Source of the DNA: Symbiodinium natans
Lineage: Eukaryota; Sar; Dinophyceae; Suessiales; Symbiodiniaceae
Assembly: GCA_905221605.1 (NCBI GenBank)
Contig: CAJNDS010002568.1
Span: 471,501 to 535,500 of the forward strand
Direction of reading: 5' to 3'
DNA: 64,000 nt
Part shown: positions 1 through 11,026 of the stretch, piece by piece
Position numbering within the stretch: position 1 is the first letter of the stretch
Layout: each line of letters starts with the position of its first letter
Position numbers and translations under genes: made by a program
The notes under the pieces: model-generated
Database searches by the model: none
What the model saw: the letters and a program-made list of their open reading frames with translations, nothing else
What the model was told of the DNA's origin: nothing

Positions 1-138
1 GATCCAAAGACCGCACACGCCAAACTTCCTGACTTTCTTTACTGGCTCTTAGTAGGGAAGGTTTTTTTGCCACCCACCCAGCTGACTCAGAGAGAGACAC
101 ACTGCAGGGAATGATTTTAGGGTTGAGGGTTCAGCCTC

Positions 139-255
139 CTGGTACTTAGAGGGGGAATGCGGGAATGAGGTACACGCTATACAATCCAGAAAAGGGCCTA
201 TATACCAGGTGGGGTATAAGGTGCCTAATTCCCTTATTCCTTACCAAGAATCAGG
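139..255. mobile_element. Family C element
   Basis: CTGGTACTTAGAGGGGGAAT end and CCTTACCAAGAATCAGG end; family consensus is GCTGGTTCTTGGTAGGGAAT then GAGGGAAT.AGGTACC. Confidence 0.65.
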
Positions 256-1179
256 GGGTGTTGCCACCCCAGGAAGTTCAGGGTTTAGGGTAGAAGGAGG
301 AAGGCGGGGAGGGTGTAGGATTTCAGGGTTGTCAGGGGGCATGTACTTGAGTTGGAACTACAGCTAAAGTCGGAGCATGCGTGCCCATGAACCTTGGTTC
401 TTCTTGCCACCCGCCCGGTACTCACGTGAGGTTTACCCTAAACCCTAAACCCTCAACCCTAAACCCTAAACCCTTCAAGGTCCGAGGGCGGAAGCTGGGG
501 GTGGCAACTGCAGCGTGTGAGCCTGAAGCACTGTAAGCATCTAGCTTGCAAGCGCGGGGTGTAGGGTGTAGGGTGTAGGGTGTCGGGTGTAGGGTTTGGG
601 GTTTAGGGTTTAGGGTTTAGGGTTTAGGGCTGCGACTTTGTGGCAACTTACAAAAAGCTGAAAAAACAAACCTTCAGAAAAATGCTAGAAGCCCTCCTGC
701 GCCCGCTCAGCTTTTACATCTTCCAAACCCTGGAAGCCAAAAGCGTAGTCCCTGAGCGCTTTCGACCCCTAAGCCCGAAGCACTTCAAAGTTAGGCCTCT
801 ATAGGGTTCAGGGTTCCAGCTCTCACGTTCGCACGAGGCCGGCAGGGTTTAGGGTTTAGGGTTGAGGGTTTAGGGTTGAGGGTTTAGGGTTTAGGGTTTA
901 GGGCTAGGTTTTAGGGTTCTCTGTTCTCTCGGAGATATTTTGCCAAATCTCAGTTCGGTCTCAAGAAAAAATTCCACAGAAGACAGGGAATAGTACGGGT
1001 GTTGTTTATACTGGGCATCCTAGGCTAAACCCTAAACCTTAAACCCTTCTGAGCCCATGCTCTCTGCCCGAGCATACCCTAAACCCTAGCCCTAAACCCT
1101 AAACCCTAAACCCTAAACCCTAAACCCTAAACCCTAAACCCTAAACCCTAAACCCCACACTAAAGGGTTTGCCGTCAAC

Positions 1180-1262
1180 AGCCAAGCAGCTAAGCCAACT
1201 TCCTCCGCCCGCGCGCGCTCCGCCTGCTTGAAGCGGTGGTCCGTTTCCAGATGCTGCAGGGC
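1180..1262 (-). CDS. Exon island EALQHLETDHRFKQAERARA
   Basis: Highly charged, coiled-coil-like. Acceptor TCCTGAGAG and possible donor GTTGGC. Capped outward by telomeric repeats on both sides. Confidence 0.42.
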
Positions 1263-1954
1263 CTCTCAGGAGCTGCTATAGGTTTAGGGTTTAGGGTTTA
1301 GGGTTTAGGGTTTAGGGTTTAGCGTTTAGGGTTTAGTAGGGTTTAGCACGGTTTAGTTAGGGCTTAGGGTTTACGGTAGTTCTCGAAGTTAGGGTCCCCT
1401 TTAGGGGTCCTTTCTGATAAGGTGATGTACTATTTTCAGGACCAAAAACCCTAAACCCTAAACCCTACATATAGGGCTTCGGCGAGCTTGGGGGCGCTAC
1501 GTTTACCTAAACTCTCCAATGTAGTACCCTTTTTCGGGTACCATGCTGTTTGAACTACATTCGTGTCTTCAGGGCATTACTTAGGGTTTAGGGTTTAGGG
1601 CTTTAGGGTCTTCCAAGAGGGTTTAGGGCTAGGGTGAGGAAGGCTTCTACGCATTCTGGGTTGTAGCCCCCATCCATTCAGCCCAAGAGGACCCGAAAGG
1701 AATGTGCAAAGTTGTCTATGCATGGTGTGAAAGCAGCTCACTGAACCCAAACGGAGAGGAGGTGGGATGAAGCAACCCTAAACCCTAAACCCTAAACCCT
1801 AAACCCTAAACCCTAAACCCTAAACCCACATGTCTGTGGCTCCTGGTGTGAGGTACCTCTGAGGCCCTGTGTGAGGCAGATCTACTCTAACCGGGTGACT
1901 GTACAGGAACTTAAAGTAAGTCATCCTAATCTGGATGCATGAAAACGCTTTGGT

Positions 1955-2201
1955 AGCCCTAAACCCTAAACCCTAAACCCTAAACCCTAAACCCTAAACC
2001 CTAAACCCTAAACCCTAAACCCTAAACCCTAAACCCTAAACCCTAAACCCTAAACCCTAAACCATAAACCTTAAACCCTAAACCCTAAACCCTAAACCCT
2101 AAACCCTAAACCCTAAACCCTAAACCCTAAACCCTAAACCCTAAACCCTAAACCCTAAACCCTAAACCCTAAACCCTAAACCCTAAACCCTAAACCCTAA
2201 A
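1955..2201. repeat. Longest telomeric tract, (CCCTAAA)n
   Basis: About 247 bp, nearly pure, with one variant patch (ACCATAAACCTTAAAC near 2060). Internal to the window and flanked by unique DNA, so not a chromosome end. Confidence 0.97.
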
Positions 2202-2206
2202 CGTGA

Positions 2207-2285
2207 ACGTCGCCAAAACATGCGCGCCCGCACCTTCTCCTCTGGATCGAGCCCAAGCCAGTAGTCCTGCGCAGGGCGGCCCAAG
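2207..2285 (-). CDS. Exon island PAQDYWLGLDPEEKVRARMF
   Basis: Open minus-strand segment directly beyond the longest telomeric tract (1955-2201). Product unknown. Confidence 0.42.
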
Positions 2286-2299
2286 GCTTACTGTAGCTG

Positions 2300-2511
2300 A
2301 GTAGGGCCTGGGGGAATGAGGGCACCCTATATCACCCCTTAACTTTGTAGGCCAGGAACCATGTTATAATAAGGGCACCCTTCTTGGGGTTGGTTACTTG
2401 ATAAGGGAACCTTGAACCCCCCCCCAAAAAAAAAACGAAAAGGGTACCACTGGGCTACCAAGTTAACGAGTACATCTAGGGCCCTAATTCCCTCATTCCT
2501 TGCGAACTAAC
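2300..2511. mobile_element. Family C element with a nested family B element
   Basis: Outer ends GGGAATGAGGGCACC and CCCTCATTCC. Inside it, 2343-2462 is a complete family B element. Confidence 0.68.
2343..2462. mobile_element. Family B element
   Basis: CTTTGTAGGCCAGGAACCAT ... GGGTACCACTGGGCTACCAA. Same family as the PPR and RACK1 introns. Confidence 0.75.
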
Positions 2512-2754
2512 AGAAAGAAGGTAGCCCTGAAAAATGGGAGGTTTTGGGGATTTAGGGTTTAGGGTTTAGGGTTTAGGGATAGAAGGCTTTCAGAATCCTG
2601 GCTCCGGTTACAATGCGGCCCCAGCCCCGTATATAAAGGCAAAGGGACCATGACCTGCAGAACCGACCCTAAACCCTAAACCCTCAAAACTAAACCCTAA
2701 ACCCTAAACCCTAAACCCTTGTAGGTTGCAGGTCTGGGGGGCTTGATACCTCTC

Positions 2755-2850
2755 CCTCTGCCTCTCTCTCCCTCTCTCCCTCTCTCTCTCTCTCTCTTTC
2801 TGTCTCTCTCTCTCTCTCTCTCGTTTTCTCTCTCCATCTCTTTCTCTATA
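2755..2850. repeat. (CT)n microsatellite
   Basis: Polypyrimidine run producing arginine/glutamate-rich spurious frames on the minus strand. Similar runs are at 38038-38080, 51160-51205, 53125-53148 and 60715-60770. Confidence 0.93.
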
Positions 2851-3214
2851 TATATATGCACATTCAGAGCTACTTTCTTCAAGCTCCACATCCAAGACCC
2901 CTAACCCTCGACCCCAGTAAACCCTACATCCTAAATCCTAAAACCCTAAAATCCTAAAATCCCAAACCCTGAGCCCGAAACCCTGAACCCTGAACCCTAA
3001 ACCCTAAACCCTGAACCCTGAGCCCGAAACCCTGAGCCCAGTAGCAGGTACCTTGCTAAGGTGTTCCACCTTCAGACCCTGAACCCGAAACCCTAAACAC
3101 TCAAAAACAAAACTCAATAAGGGCCTACCCCAGGTCCTAGTTTACCCTAAACCCTAAACCCTAAACCCTAAACCCTAAACCCTAAACCCTAAACCCCAAT
3201 CTTAGCTAAGGCGT

Positions 3215-3293
3215 CCACCTTGAGAGGCTCGAGGTCGCCATCCCCATGTGCGAGCCAGGCGCCGGCGGAGAAGGGCTCTTCACTGTGCTCCTG
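3215..3293 (-). CDS. Exon island QEHSEEPFSAGAWLAHGDGD
   Basis: Continues LEPLKVDA. Capped outward on both sides. About 20 bases of it (GCTCTTCACTGTGCTCCTG) recur at 3549-3567, an apparent partial duplication. Confidence 0.42.
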
Positions 3294-3843
3294 GAAGGTT
3301 TAGGGTTTAGGGTTTAGGGTTTGGGGTTTAGGGTTTAGGGTTTAGGGTTTAGGATTTAGGGTTTAGGTTTAGGGCTTAGGGTTCTCTCTCTCTGCCGCGC
3401 CATCCCCTAGGGTCTTGCTACGCAAGGGCACGAAGAGTAGGCTAGCATCTCAGGAGGCGCAGTGTGACCTTAGGGTTTAGGGTCTAGGATTTGGGGTTTA
3501 GGTTAAAATGGTTTGTAGGATTTATAGGGTCTTAGGGGGTTTTTTAATGCTCTTCACTGTGCTCCTGCGAGTTTTAAATTTCAGGGCTTTGGGTGTGGGG
3601 GGGGGGGGGTTTGGGGTTGATAAGGGTTTATAGGGTTGATAGGGGTTTGCAGGGGTGATAGAGTTTATAGGGGTTTATAGGGGTTTATAGAGGTTTATAG
3701 GGGTTATAGGGTTTTAAGTGGTTTTAAGGGGCTTACAGGGTTTTGAGGGGTTTATAGGGTTTATAGTGGGGTTTGGTGTTTGCAGTTGCTTAGGGTTTGG
3801 GCTTTGGGGAGTTGGTCCTTGGGGGAGACAGAGTGAGGGGTCT

Positions 3844-3883
3844 GTTTTTTTTTTTTTTTTTTTTTGGGGGGGGGGGGGGGGGG
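3844..3883. repeat. Poly(T)-poly(G) run
   Basis: About 21 T followed by about 19 G. The same T-then-G arrangement recurs at 5450-5480, 15236-15250 and 37733-37758, and as C-then-A at 47395-47424. Confidence 0.9.
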
Positions 3884-4495
3884 ACGGGTGGTTTTTGTCG
3901 GACTCCCTGCCGTTGCCGGGATGTGATTTACTCGCTTGTAAGATTTTGGGGTTGCCGATTGACAAAACTTGTCAATCCGTCAAGTGTCAAAACTTAACCT
4001 TAAACTCAGAATAGCCCGAAAACCTAACCCTAAACCCTAAACCCTTATGCAACAAGGCCTTTAGGGCCGGCCTAAAAACCCTCAATTAAGAGTTTCTTGG
4101 AGCCTTAGGGTCAGAGGCATGCTGACACTCCACTAGCTTCGCCGGACCGCACTACAGGTTTAGGGTTTAGGGTTTAGGGTTTAGGGTTTAGGGTTTAGGG
4201 TTAGGGTTTAGGGTTTAGGGTTTAAGGACTTAGGGTTTAAGGACTTAGGGTTTAGGGTTTAGGGCTGAAGGGTTCAGGGAACAGAAGATCGGGAGCTGGC
4301 CTCTGAACCCTAAACACTAAACCCCAAACCCTATAAGCTCTACACTCTGCACACACACCCTAAACCCTAAACCCTAAACGCTAAACCCAAAACCCTAAAC
4401 CCCCCAAAACCCTAAATCTCCTGCTGGACCTGCCAATATTTTCGGAGCATCTGCGGCCCCTTCCTTCGAACGAGACGAGGTTAAAAGGGGAACAA

Positions 4496-4627
4496 AGGTA
4501 CACTATAGGGGCCTTAATAATTAAAACAGGGTTTTGGGGGGGTTGATTATCGTATATTTGCAAAGGGACCATAAGGGAATACTTAATAGCAATTATTCCG
4601 ACCCCTGTATTACTACTTGGGATGTTC
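4496..4627. mobile_element. Family E element
   Basis: CTATAGGGGCCTTAATAATT ... ACCATAAGGGAATAC ... CCGACCCCTGTATTA. Same family as the 3' end of the RCC1-like ORF. Confidence 0.65.
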
Positions 4628-4739
4628 ACCCTTATAGGAACAAGGACTTAATGGGAATTCTAGTATCTCCTATGATATTCCCTATTGGGGATTGTTAGTT
4701 TAAGGGGGAACAAGGGCACTACTGGGTCTACTGGGTGTG

Positions 4740-4855
4740 CTACTTGGAGTTCTTGGGTAGTTAAAAGCAGGATTGTCAGCACCCTAGACAGGGCTAGAAG
4801 TATAGTTACCCTGCTTGCAACCCTACTTATAAACTACCCATGAATCTCCAAGTAG
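4740..4855. mobile_element. Family A inverted-repeat element (diverged)
   Basis: Ends CTACTTGGAGTTC / GAATCTCCAAGTAG. Family A consensus end is CTACTTGGAGGTTCATGG, followed by TACTTAGTAACC. No coding capacity. Confidence 0.65.
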
Positions 4856-5007
4856 GAGAGGGGGGTGGAGTAGGGGGTGAGATGCTCTGTCTGTTCGGCT
4901 TTTGAAACGAAGAGCTTTGGGCAGTGTGCCTTGCTTGTCCCGTGGAAACACTTGGAAACTACTTTCGAAACCCTAAGCCCTAAACCCTAAACCCTAAACC
5001 CTAAACC

Positions 5008-5085
5008 GAGTTGCTGCAGCATCTCTTCGGGCACCGTCTTGCTGCCCAGGTTGTTCAAGCGGGCGAGGAGACCTCGAACTTCAGG
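5008..5085 (-). CDS. Exon island EVRGLLARLNNLGSKTVPEE
   Basis: Continues MLQQLG. Amphipathic helices, capped outward by telomeric repeats on both sides. Product unknown. Confidence 0.45.
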
Positions 5086-5335
5086 CTTTAGGGTTTAGGG
5101 GTTTGGGGTTTAGGATTTGGGGTTAGGGTTTAGGGTTTAGGGTTTAGGGGGGGTTTAGGGTTTACGGCGCTGAGAAACAACGAAATGTGGGCCCTTTGGG
5201 GCGCTCGCAGCTCGAATTGAAGAACGCGCTAGGAAAGAGATTCCAGGTGGCCTTTTAGGGTTTAGGGTTTAGGGTTTTTCTGCGGACAGAGATATCAGTG
5301 ACTTCGAAGTGCAGGGTTTACTTGCTAGATCTTCA

Positions 5336-5525
5336 TAGGGAATTGGAGGATGAGAAAACCCAAAATACTGCAAAACTATACCTTATCTTACCAGAGTCCA
5401 TAGGGTATAAAGGGAGTAGAAGGGAGGAATTCGGGCGGGTATAAGGGCGTTTTTTTTTTTTTTTTTTTGGGGGGGGGGGTATAAGAGGGCCCCTAACTCC
5501 CTGATTTCCGTTTTAAGAGCCGGAC
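5336..5525. mobile_element. Diverged family C element with poly(T)-poly(G) core
   Basis: GGGAATTGGAGGATGAG end and AACTCCCTGATTTCC end; centre contains a T run followed by a G run (5450-5480). Confidence 0.45.
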
Positions 5526-5899
5526 AGCTTTATAGCAAGTTTGACTTTCAAGAGCTTTGGCGGCCTTCCTGAGGGCATCTACGTTGGGGGTTTAGGGTTT
5601 AGGGTTTAGGGTTTAGGGTTTAGGGTTGAATCCTGGGTTTAGGGTTTAGGGTGTATAGGGTATAGGGTTTAGGGCTTGTGGTGTAGAAGGTCGAGGTTGG
5701 GGTTCGGCAGTTACGCGAATAAACAAGCCTTTCTTGTTGAACGAGGCTCGTTTCAGGGAACATGATCGCTCGAGAAGGGAGTTGAGGGAACCCGTTTTTG
5801 AAGACTGGGCTCTCAAACCTAAACCCTAAACCCTAACCCCTAAACCCTAAACCCTAAAGCCCTAAACCTCTAAACCCTGAACCCTAAACCCTAAACCGC

Positions 5900-5965
5900 T
5901 GGAGGGGTTCTTCGGGGAATCTCAGGGTGCCATCGTGTCAGGTGAGCGGCCGGAGGAGACGAGGG
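5900..5965 (-). CDS. Possible exon KPSSPPAAHLTRWHPEIPRR
   Basis: Open after a GGCGCAG acceptor on the minus strand. The + strand is also open across it (LEGFFGESQGAIVSGERPEE), so strand is uncertain. Confidence 0.28.
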
Positions 5966-6054
5966 CTTTCTGCGCCAATCGCATGCCTCACTTCCAGGGC
6001 ACGTTGGGGATTCATGGTTTTAGGGCTTATGGTATGGGTTTGGGGTTTTGGGTT

Positions 6055-6210
6055 TGGGGTTTTGGGTTTAGGGTTTTAGGGTTTTAGGGTTTTAGGGTTT
6101 TAGGGTTTTAGGGTTTTAGGGTTTTAGGGTTTAGGGTTTAGGGTTTAGGGTTTAGGGTTTAGGGTTTAGGGTTTAGGGTTTTAGGGTTTTAGGGTTTAGG
6201 GTTTAGGGTT
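6055..6210. repeat. Telomeric tract with an octamer block (TTTTAGGG)n
   Basis: Eight or so TTTTAGGG octamers are followed by ordinary TTTAGGG heptamers, then more octamers. Confidence 0.93.
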
Positions 6211-6555
6211 TGGGGTTCCGGGTTAAGCATCTCATGTTCTAGCTTTCACTAGTCAAGCAAGCAGCTTGACGAATTTAGAGTTCACTCACATCCAGAAACC
6301 TTAGGCTGCGGACCCTGGGGCCGTAAGCCCTAAGCCTGAACCAACCCGCCTCAATGTATCAACCTCCTTCGCTTTACCCAATAGGCGTCGTGCCTGAGGC
6401 ACGTTGCCCAAACTAGGAAGCTAGGGTTTAGGGTTTGGGTTTAGAGCGTTTAGGGTTTAGGCTTTAGGGTTTAGGGTTTAGGGGGTTAGGGTTTAGGGTT
6501 TAGGGTTTAGGGTTTAGGGTTTAGGGTTTAGGGTTTAGGGACCCCGAAAGTAGGT

Positions 6556-6682
6556 ACGACTTCTGTGCCTGGAGCCCTTGGGCATGAAACTCGCGGAGGC
6601 GCATTCCTCATCGGAGCCCTGCCATGCGGCGTCGCAGTGCATGAACAAGTTGCAGCCTGCCGCAATTCCGCCTTGCTGCGTT
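6556..6682 (-). CDS. Exon island GIAAGCNLFMHCDAAWQGSD
   Basis: Continues EECASASFMPKGSRHRSRTYF. Cysteine-containing and possibly extracellular or luminal. Related by a short motif to the island at 34860-34925. Telomeric tracts on both sides run TTTAGGG on the + strand, one of the exceptions to the capping pattern. Confidence 0.45.
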
Positions 6683-7094
6683 TAGGGTTTAGGGTTTAGG
6701 GTTTAGGGTTTAGGGTTTAGGGTTTAGGGTTTAGGGTTTAGGGTTTAGCAGGGGGGGAGGTCGCGAGGGGGTGGGGGGGAAGAAACCCTAAATCCAACCC
6801 AGACTTTCACACGAAGTTGCGCAATTCACAACTGTTCTGCTTCAGTGTTGAAGGGCAGAGGCTCAAAATAAAAACAATGGCCAGGGAAAAACCGAACAAA
6901 ATGGCAAACCTTGTACTCTGTTCTCTAGACTGAATACTATATGCTATACACGATCACTACATATTAAATACCTTACACAAAATACTATATACGATATAGT
7001 ACCCTAAACCCTAAACCCTAAACCCTAAACCCTAAACCCTAAACCCTAAACCCTAAACCCTAAACCCTGAAACCCTAAGTATTATATAGGTACA

Positions 7095-7185
7095 TGGACC
7101 CTTGGGGCGCGTGCCTGGTCCGCAGTGGTCGAAGTACGCCTGTGCCAGCTGTGGCTCTCTAAAGTCGGGCCTTTCCTATTTGGGG
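7095..7185 (-). CDS. Exon island RPDFREPQLAQAYFDHCGPG
   Basis: Open segment capped by CCCTAAA (7000-7070) below and TTTAGGG above. Product unknown. Confidence 0.4.
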
Positions 7186-7324
7186 GGGGTGGGGGGGGGG
7201 GGGGTTTAGGGTTTAGGGTTTAGGGTTTCGGGTTTAGGGTTTCTGGTTTCGGGTTTCGGGTTTCGGGATTTTTTGCCACCCGCCCGGCACTCGCGCAGGC
7301 CTCGGGGACAACTTTAGAGGGTCC

Positions 7325-7850
7325 ACCCTCAATAACAATAAGAATAATAAGAATAATCATAGTAATAATAATAATAACGGTTTGTAGATTGGCAGATGAC
7401 TGTGTTGCGGGATGACGTCGAATGCACGGAACACCCTAACCTAGTTACCAGGGTAAGATCAACACGAGCCCACCAAAGACGTTCAACCTGCACAAGCGAG
7501 ATTGGTGTCCACCCCACGTCCGGCAATCACCCAAGACAAAGTAATGAAGCCATTAAGATTGGGCTGAAAAGCATACGTGGATGGCAACGCATATGAGCCG
7601 GGGCAGTCGGGATGGCTTGTCACACGCCCGGGACTCGAATTGAGAGGGCGTCAAGGGCTTCGGTAGGTTTAAGGATCTAGTAGTATCCCTCCGGTGGCAT
7701 ACCCCTGCTCAGCGGGTGCAGAAGCTGATGCTCTCACCCTGAGGGTCGTAGTGATTGCGGAGGAGGAGCTCACACGATCAGCAAAATTGCTGCCTCGGTA
7801 AATGATTCTGCAGCCTCGGCCTGCAGCTCGGAAAAATCTGTAAAGCCGTT
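7325..7850. other. Telomere-free block, no gene recognised
   Basis: Begins with an (AATAAT) microsatellite (7328-7378). A 66-codon + frame (MTVLRDDVECTEHPNLVTRV) and its antisense partner have no recognisable features. Confidence 0.5.
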
Positions 7851-7897
7851 GAGGTTTAGGGTTTAGGGTTTAGGGTTTAGGGTTTAGGGTTTAGGGT

Positions 7898-7938
7898 TTT
7901 GCCACCCGCTTAGCTGACCTCTCGGACACTCTGCAGGG
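7898..7938. repeat. 41-bp sequence shared exactly with 63669-63709
   Basis: TTTGCCACCCGCTTAGCTGA then CCTCTCGGACACTCTGCAGG. It is preceded by telomeric GGG in both places. Weaker relatives are at 64, 407, 7268 and 42572. Confidence 0.85.
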
Positions 7939-8042
7939 TTTAGGGTTTAGGGTTTAGGTTTAGGGTTTAGGGTTTAGGGTTTAGGGTTTAGGGTTTAGGG
8001 TTTAGGGTTTAGGGTTTAGGGTTTAGGGTTTAGGGTTTAGGG
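7936..8042. repeat. (TTTAGGG)n tract
   Basis: About 15 nearly pure units starting immediately after the 41-bp sequence shared with 63669-63709. Confidence 0.95.
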
Positions 8043-8686
8043 GTCTATCCACTGCCTGTCCACCCAGGACATCAGTAGTGTCCACCCGTTTCTTTCCAGG
8101 CAAGATCTCGGCCGTAGCAGGCAAGGCTAGTAGGGTTTCGGGTTTGGGGTCTAGGGTTTAGGGTTTCGGGTTTAGGGGTTTATGCAATGACTAACAATAT
8201 CCCCCATGAATGCCAACCCCTCCATTCACATGTGCGCTAGAATGCTTTCTTCTGAAGTACGAGGTAAGGAAGAATAGGCCCCCCCAAAACCCTAGACCCG
8301 AAACCTTGAACCCCAAACCCTCAGGGGCTTAACGGGGCTTAAAGGGGTTTAGGGTTTAGGGTTTAGGACGCCTCCCCCATGTCAGCCCTGTGTGTGTGCA
8401 GATGCTTGTAGGTTTTGCGAGGCCCCCGAATCCCCCCTAGATGCCCGAACAGGCGCTCCCAAACCCTCTTGCCCTAAGCCGTAACCTTACAAAGCCCTGA
8501 ACCCAAACATACCTTGAACATCTGATATCCCAAACTGCCTAACTCGAAACATCCCTCAAACCCTATGAAGCCCTCAACCCTAGACCCTAGACCCTAAACC
8601 CTATGCCCTAAACCCTATGCCCTAAACCCTAAACCCTAAACCCTAAACCCGAAATCTCCTCAACCCACAGCCCCGGAGCACTGCAC

Positions 8687-8758
8687 CTGGGAGCTCGCAA
8701 AGGCGAGAATTTGCGGGGGTGGCTCGTCCCAAAGGTCGGCCACTGAAGCCTGAGCCAT
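8687..8758 (-). CDS. Possible first exon, MAQASVADLWDEPPPQILAF
   Basis: 24 codons from an ATG to a donor (CCCAG|GTGCAG), ending ASSQ. It could instead be an internal exon, as the frame is open a few codons upstream. Product unknown. Confidence 0.42.
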
Positions 8759-8884
8759 GTGAAGGGGCTTAGCGCTCACCCTAAACCCTATACCCTAAAC
8801 CCTAAACCCTAAACCTAAACCCTAAACCCTACAACCTAAACCCTAAACCCTAAACCCTAAACCAACCCTACCCGTAACCCCTAA

Positions 8885-8945
8885 TCCTCTTGCAACTCAT
8901 AGTTGTAGCGCTTCTGGCTCAAAGTTCCCAGCGCCTGAGTGAGAT
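8885..8945 (-). CDS. Exon island DLTQALGTLSQKRYNYELQE
   Basis: Begins after a textbook acceptor (CCCCCCTACAG). Product unknown; same strand and neighbourhood as the island at 8687-8758. Confidence 0.42.
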
Positions 8946-9055
8946 CTGTAGGGGGGCCCTGATTCCGAAACTCTGAATCTGCATCATAAACCCTGAGCCC
9001 TAAGCCCTAAACCCTAAACCTTAAACCCTAGCCCGAATCTTAAAGCCACTATTTC

Positions 9056-9162
9056 TAGCTGGAAGGGAATGAGGGAATTAGGTACCTTTTACTACGTATA
9101 TGTTACACTTTGAGGGATGATATAGGGTACCTCACTCTCATTCCCTACTAAGAGCTAGCAGG
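9056..9162. mobile_element. Family C element
   Basis: GCTGGAAGGGAATGAGGGAA at one end and CATTCCCTACTAAGAGCTAG at the other; no telomeric insert. Confidence 0.68.
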
Positions 9163-9324
9163 TTTTAGCATCAGTGCACAAAGTTACATTTATCAACTGA
9201 CCTTTCTTTGTTCACAAGGAAGGCAAAACCCTAAACCCTAAAGCCTAACCCTTTTTGCAACAGGCTTAAACCCTAAACCCTAAACCCTAAACTCTGTCTT
9301 AAGAACCGGCCTGCCAGTCTGCAA

Positions 9325-9418
9325 AGGTCTGCAGCACCAGAAGGGTTATCTCATCCGGGCGGGCGTAGGCCATGTCAATCAGGCAGATTTGCCGGATTTC
9401 CTTCGACTTGGTGACTCG
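9325..9418 (-). CDS. Exon island RVTKSKEIRQICLIDMAYAR
   Basis: Continues PDEITLLVLQTFA. Convincing codon usage and an amphipathic alpha-helical look (HEAT- or armadillo-like, uncertain). Capped outward by telomeric repeats on both sides. Confidence 0.47.
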
Positions 9419-9841
9419 GGGGTAGGGTTTAGGGTTTAGGGTTTAGGGTTTAGGGTTTAGGGTTTAGGGTTTAGGGTTTAGGGTGTAGGGTCTAGGGTCT
9501 AGGGTCTAGGGTCTAGGGTTTAGGGTTAGGGGGGTTGAGGATTTTCTTGGCGACTGGGGGATTGGGATGGGGTGTCTTGATCGATTTCTCTCCGTCCCTG
9601 TCCACTTTAGAAGAAAGGCTACAGAACCGCCCTCCAAGGTGTGAAACTTGAATTCATTTTGTAGGGTTTAGGGTTTAGGGTTTAGGGTTTAGGGTTTAGG
9701 GTTTAGGGTTTAGGGTTTAGGGTTTAGGGTGGTTGGTAGTACAAAAAAGACTACTGGCCGACAACCCAGCACAAAGTTGACACCATGTGCGCTGACACCG
9801 CCTTTCCCCCCTCTGCACGAAAAACCCAGCCTGGCCAGGCA

Positions 9842-10050
9842 TACTTGGAGGTTCATACTTAGTAACCCAGTACAAGTGTATCTATAGCCCACATATCAGC
9901 CCCTTAAGTACCCTAATGGGCTTACAAGCGGGTTATGAGTACAGAAATATATCATGGGGTTACCAACCCTAAACCCTAAAACCCTAAACCCTAAACCCTA
10001 AACCGTAGAGGACCATATCAAGGTAACAAAGTACCCTGAACCTCCAAGTA
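9842..10050. mobile_element. Family A element interrupted by telomeric repeat
   Basis: Both family ends are present (TACTTGGAGGTTCA / CCTCCAAGTA). (CCCTAAA)n interrupts it at about 9968-10010, bounded by imperfect copies of ATATCA.GG..TTACCAA. Confidence 0.8.
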
Positions 10051-10311
10051 TGGGCAGGCAGGCCAAGAGAATGCTCTGTGAGCCGGGCCTTCAGTCTCTG
10101 ACCCACAAAGCCGTAGAGTCATAAATCTTGCTTGTGCAGGTTAAGAAGGTGCAAGATACTTGCAGCTAAACCGAACCCTAAACCCCAAACCCCAAGCCCT
10201 AAAGCATAAACCCTATAGACCCTAAACCCTCAACCCCCTTTAAAGATTCTACAGCTCAGGCCCGGGCTGTTTTGGGGTTTCACGATATCAGGCTTGGGGC
10301 TGAAAGCCTTC

Positions 10312-10368
10312 CCGGCCGAGCAGCAACGCCCTCTGCGCGCAGCCGATCCAGTATCTCACCTGGGACTG
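10312..10368 (-). CDS. Exon island PVPGEILDRLRAEGVAARPG
   Basis: Open helical segment with a TTTAGGG tract immediately above it. Product unknown. Confidence 0.36.
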
Positions 10369-10369
10369 G

Positions 10370-10482
10370 TTTAGGGTTTAGGGTTTAGGGTTTAGGGTTT
10401 AGGGTTTAGGGTTTAGGGTTTAGGGTTTAGGGTTTGGGGTTTGGGGTTTGGGGTTTGGGGTTTGGGGTTTGGGGTTTGGGGC
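10370..10482. repeat. TTTAGGG tract switching to (TTTGGGG)n
   Basis: About nine TTTAGGG units, then about seven consecutive TTTGGGG units. Confidence 0.94.
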
Positions 10483-11026
10483 TTCCCTCTGAAGCCCCAC
10501 CCTAAACCCTAAGCACTTTTGAAGTGTGGGCTGAGGCCCTTCAGCACACTGAAAGATGGACACTTCTTGCCCTAAAGAATCTGAAGCCCTTAAACCTTTC
10601 TTGAAGCGTTCCCCGTATCAACCCCAGCGCCCTGATGTGCCCTAAACTATACACATTAACATCGCACAGAACTCCATGCCTAAGACAGACTGCATGCGTC
10701 TTGAGGACTTGGGTTTTTGAACCGTTGCCTTATTAGCTGAGCACCAGTGCTCGTTGACCGTTCACAAGCTTCAGAATGAAGGGTGGGCATATTTTGGGTC
10801 CGTTGACGGGGGAAACCCTAAACCCTAAACCCTAGGCCCTTTAAACCCTAAACCCTAAAGCCTAGCCTAGACCCTAGTTTCCAAAGGAGCGGCAGTCCCA
10901 GAGCAGATGGCCGCTCCCCAGTGACGCATACCTCGGGGCTCTTAAAGTAAGCCGGGCTTTCCGGGGGCTTTCGGGGGCTTTTGGGGTTCAGGGTTTAGGG
11001 TTTAGGGCTTAGGGTTTAGGGGCTCC

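Noticed and set aside
1955-2201. True chromosome end
   Set aside because: The tract is internal, flanked by unique coding-like DNA on both sides, and similar tracts in both orientations fill the window.
2697-2895. Arginine/glutamate-rich minus frames
   Set aside because: Translation of a (CT)n microsatellite and telomeric repeat.
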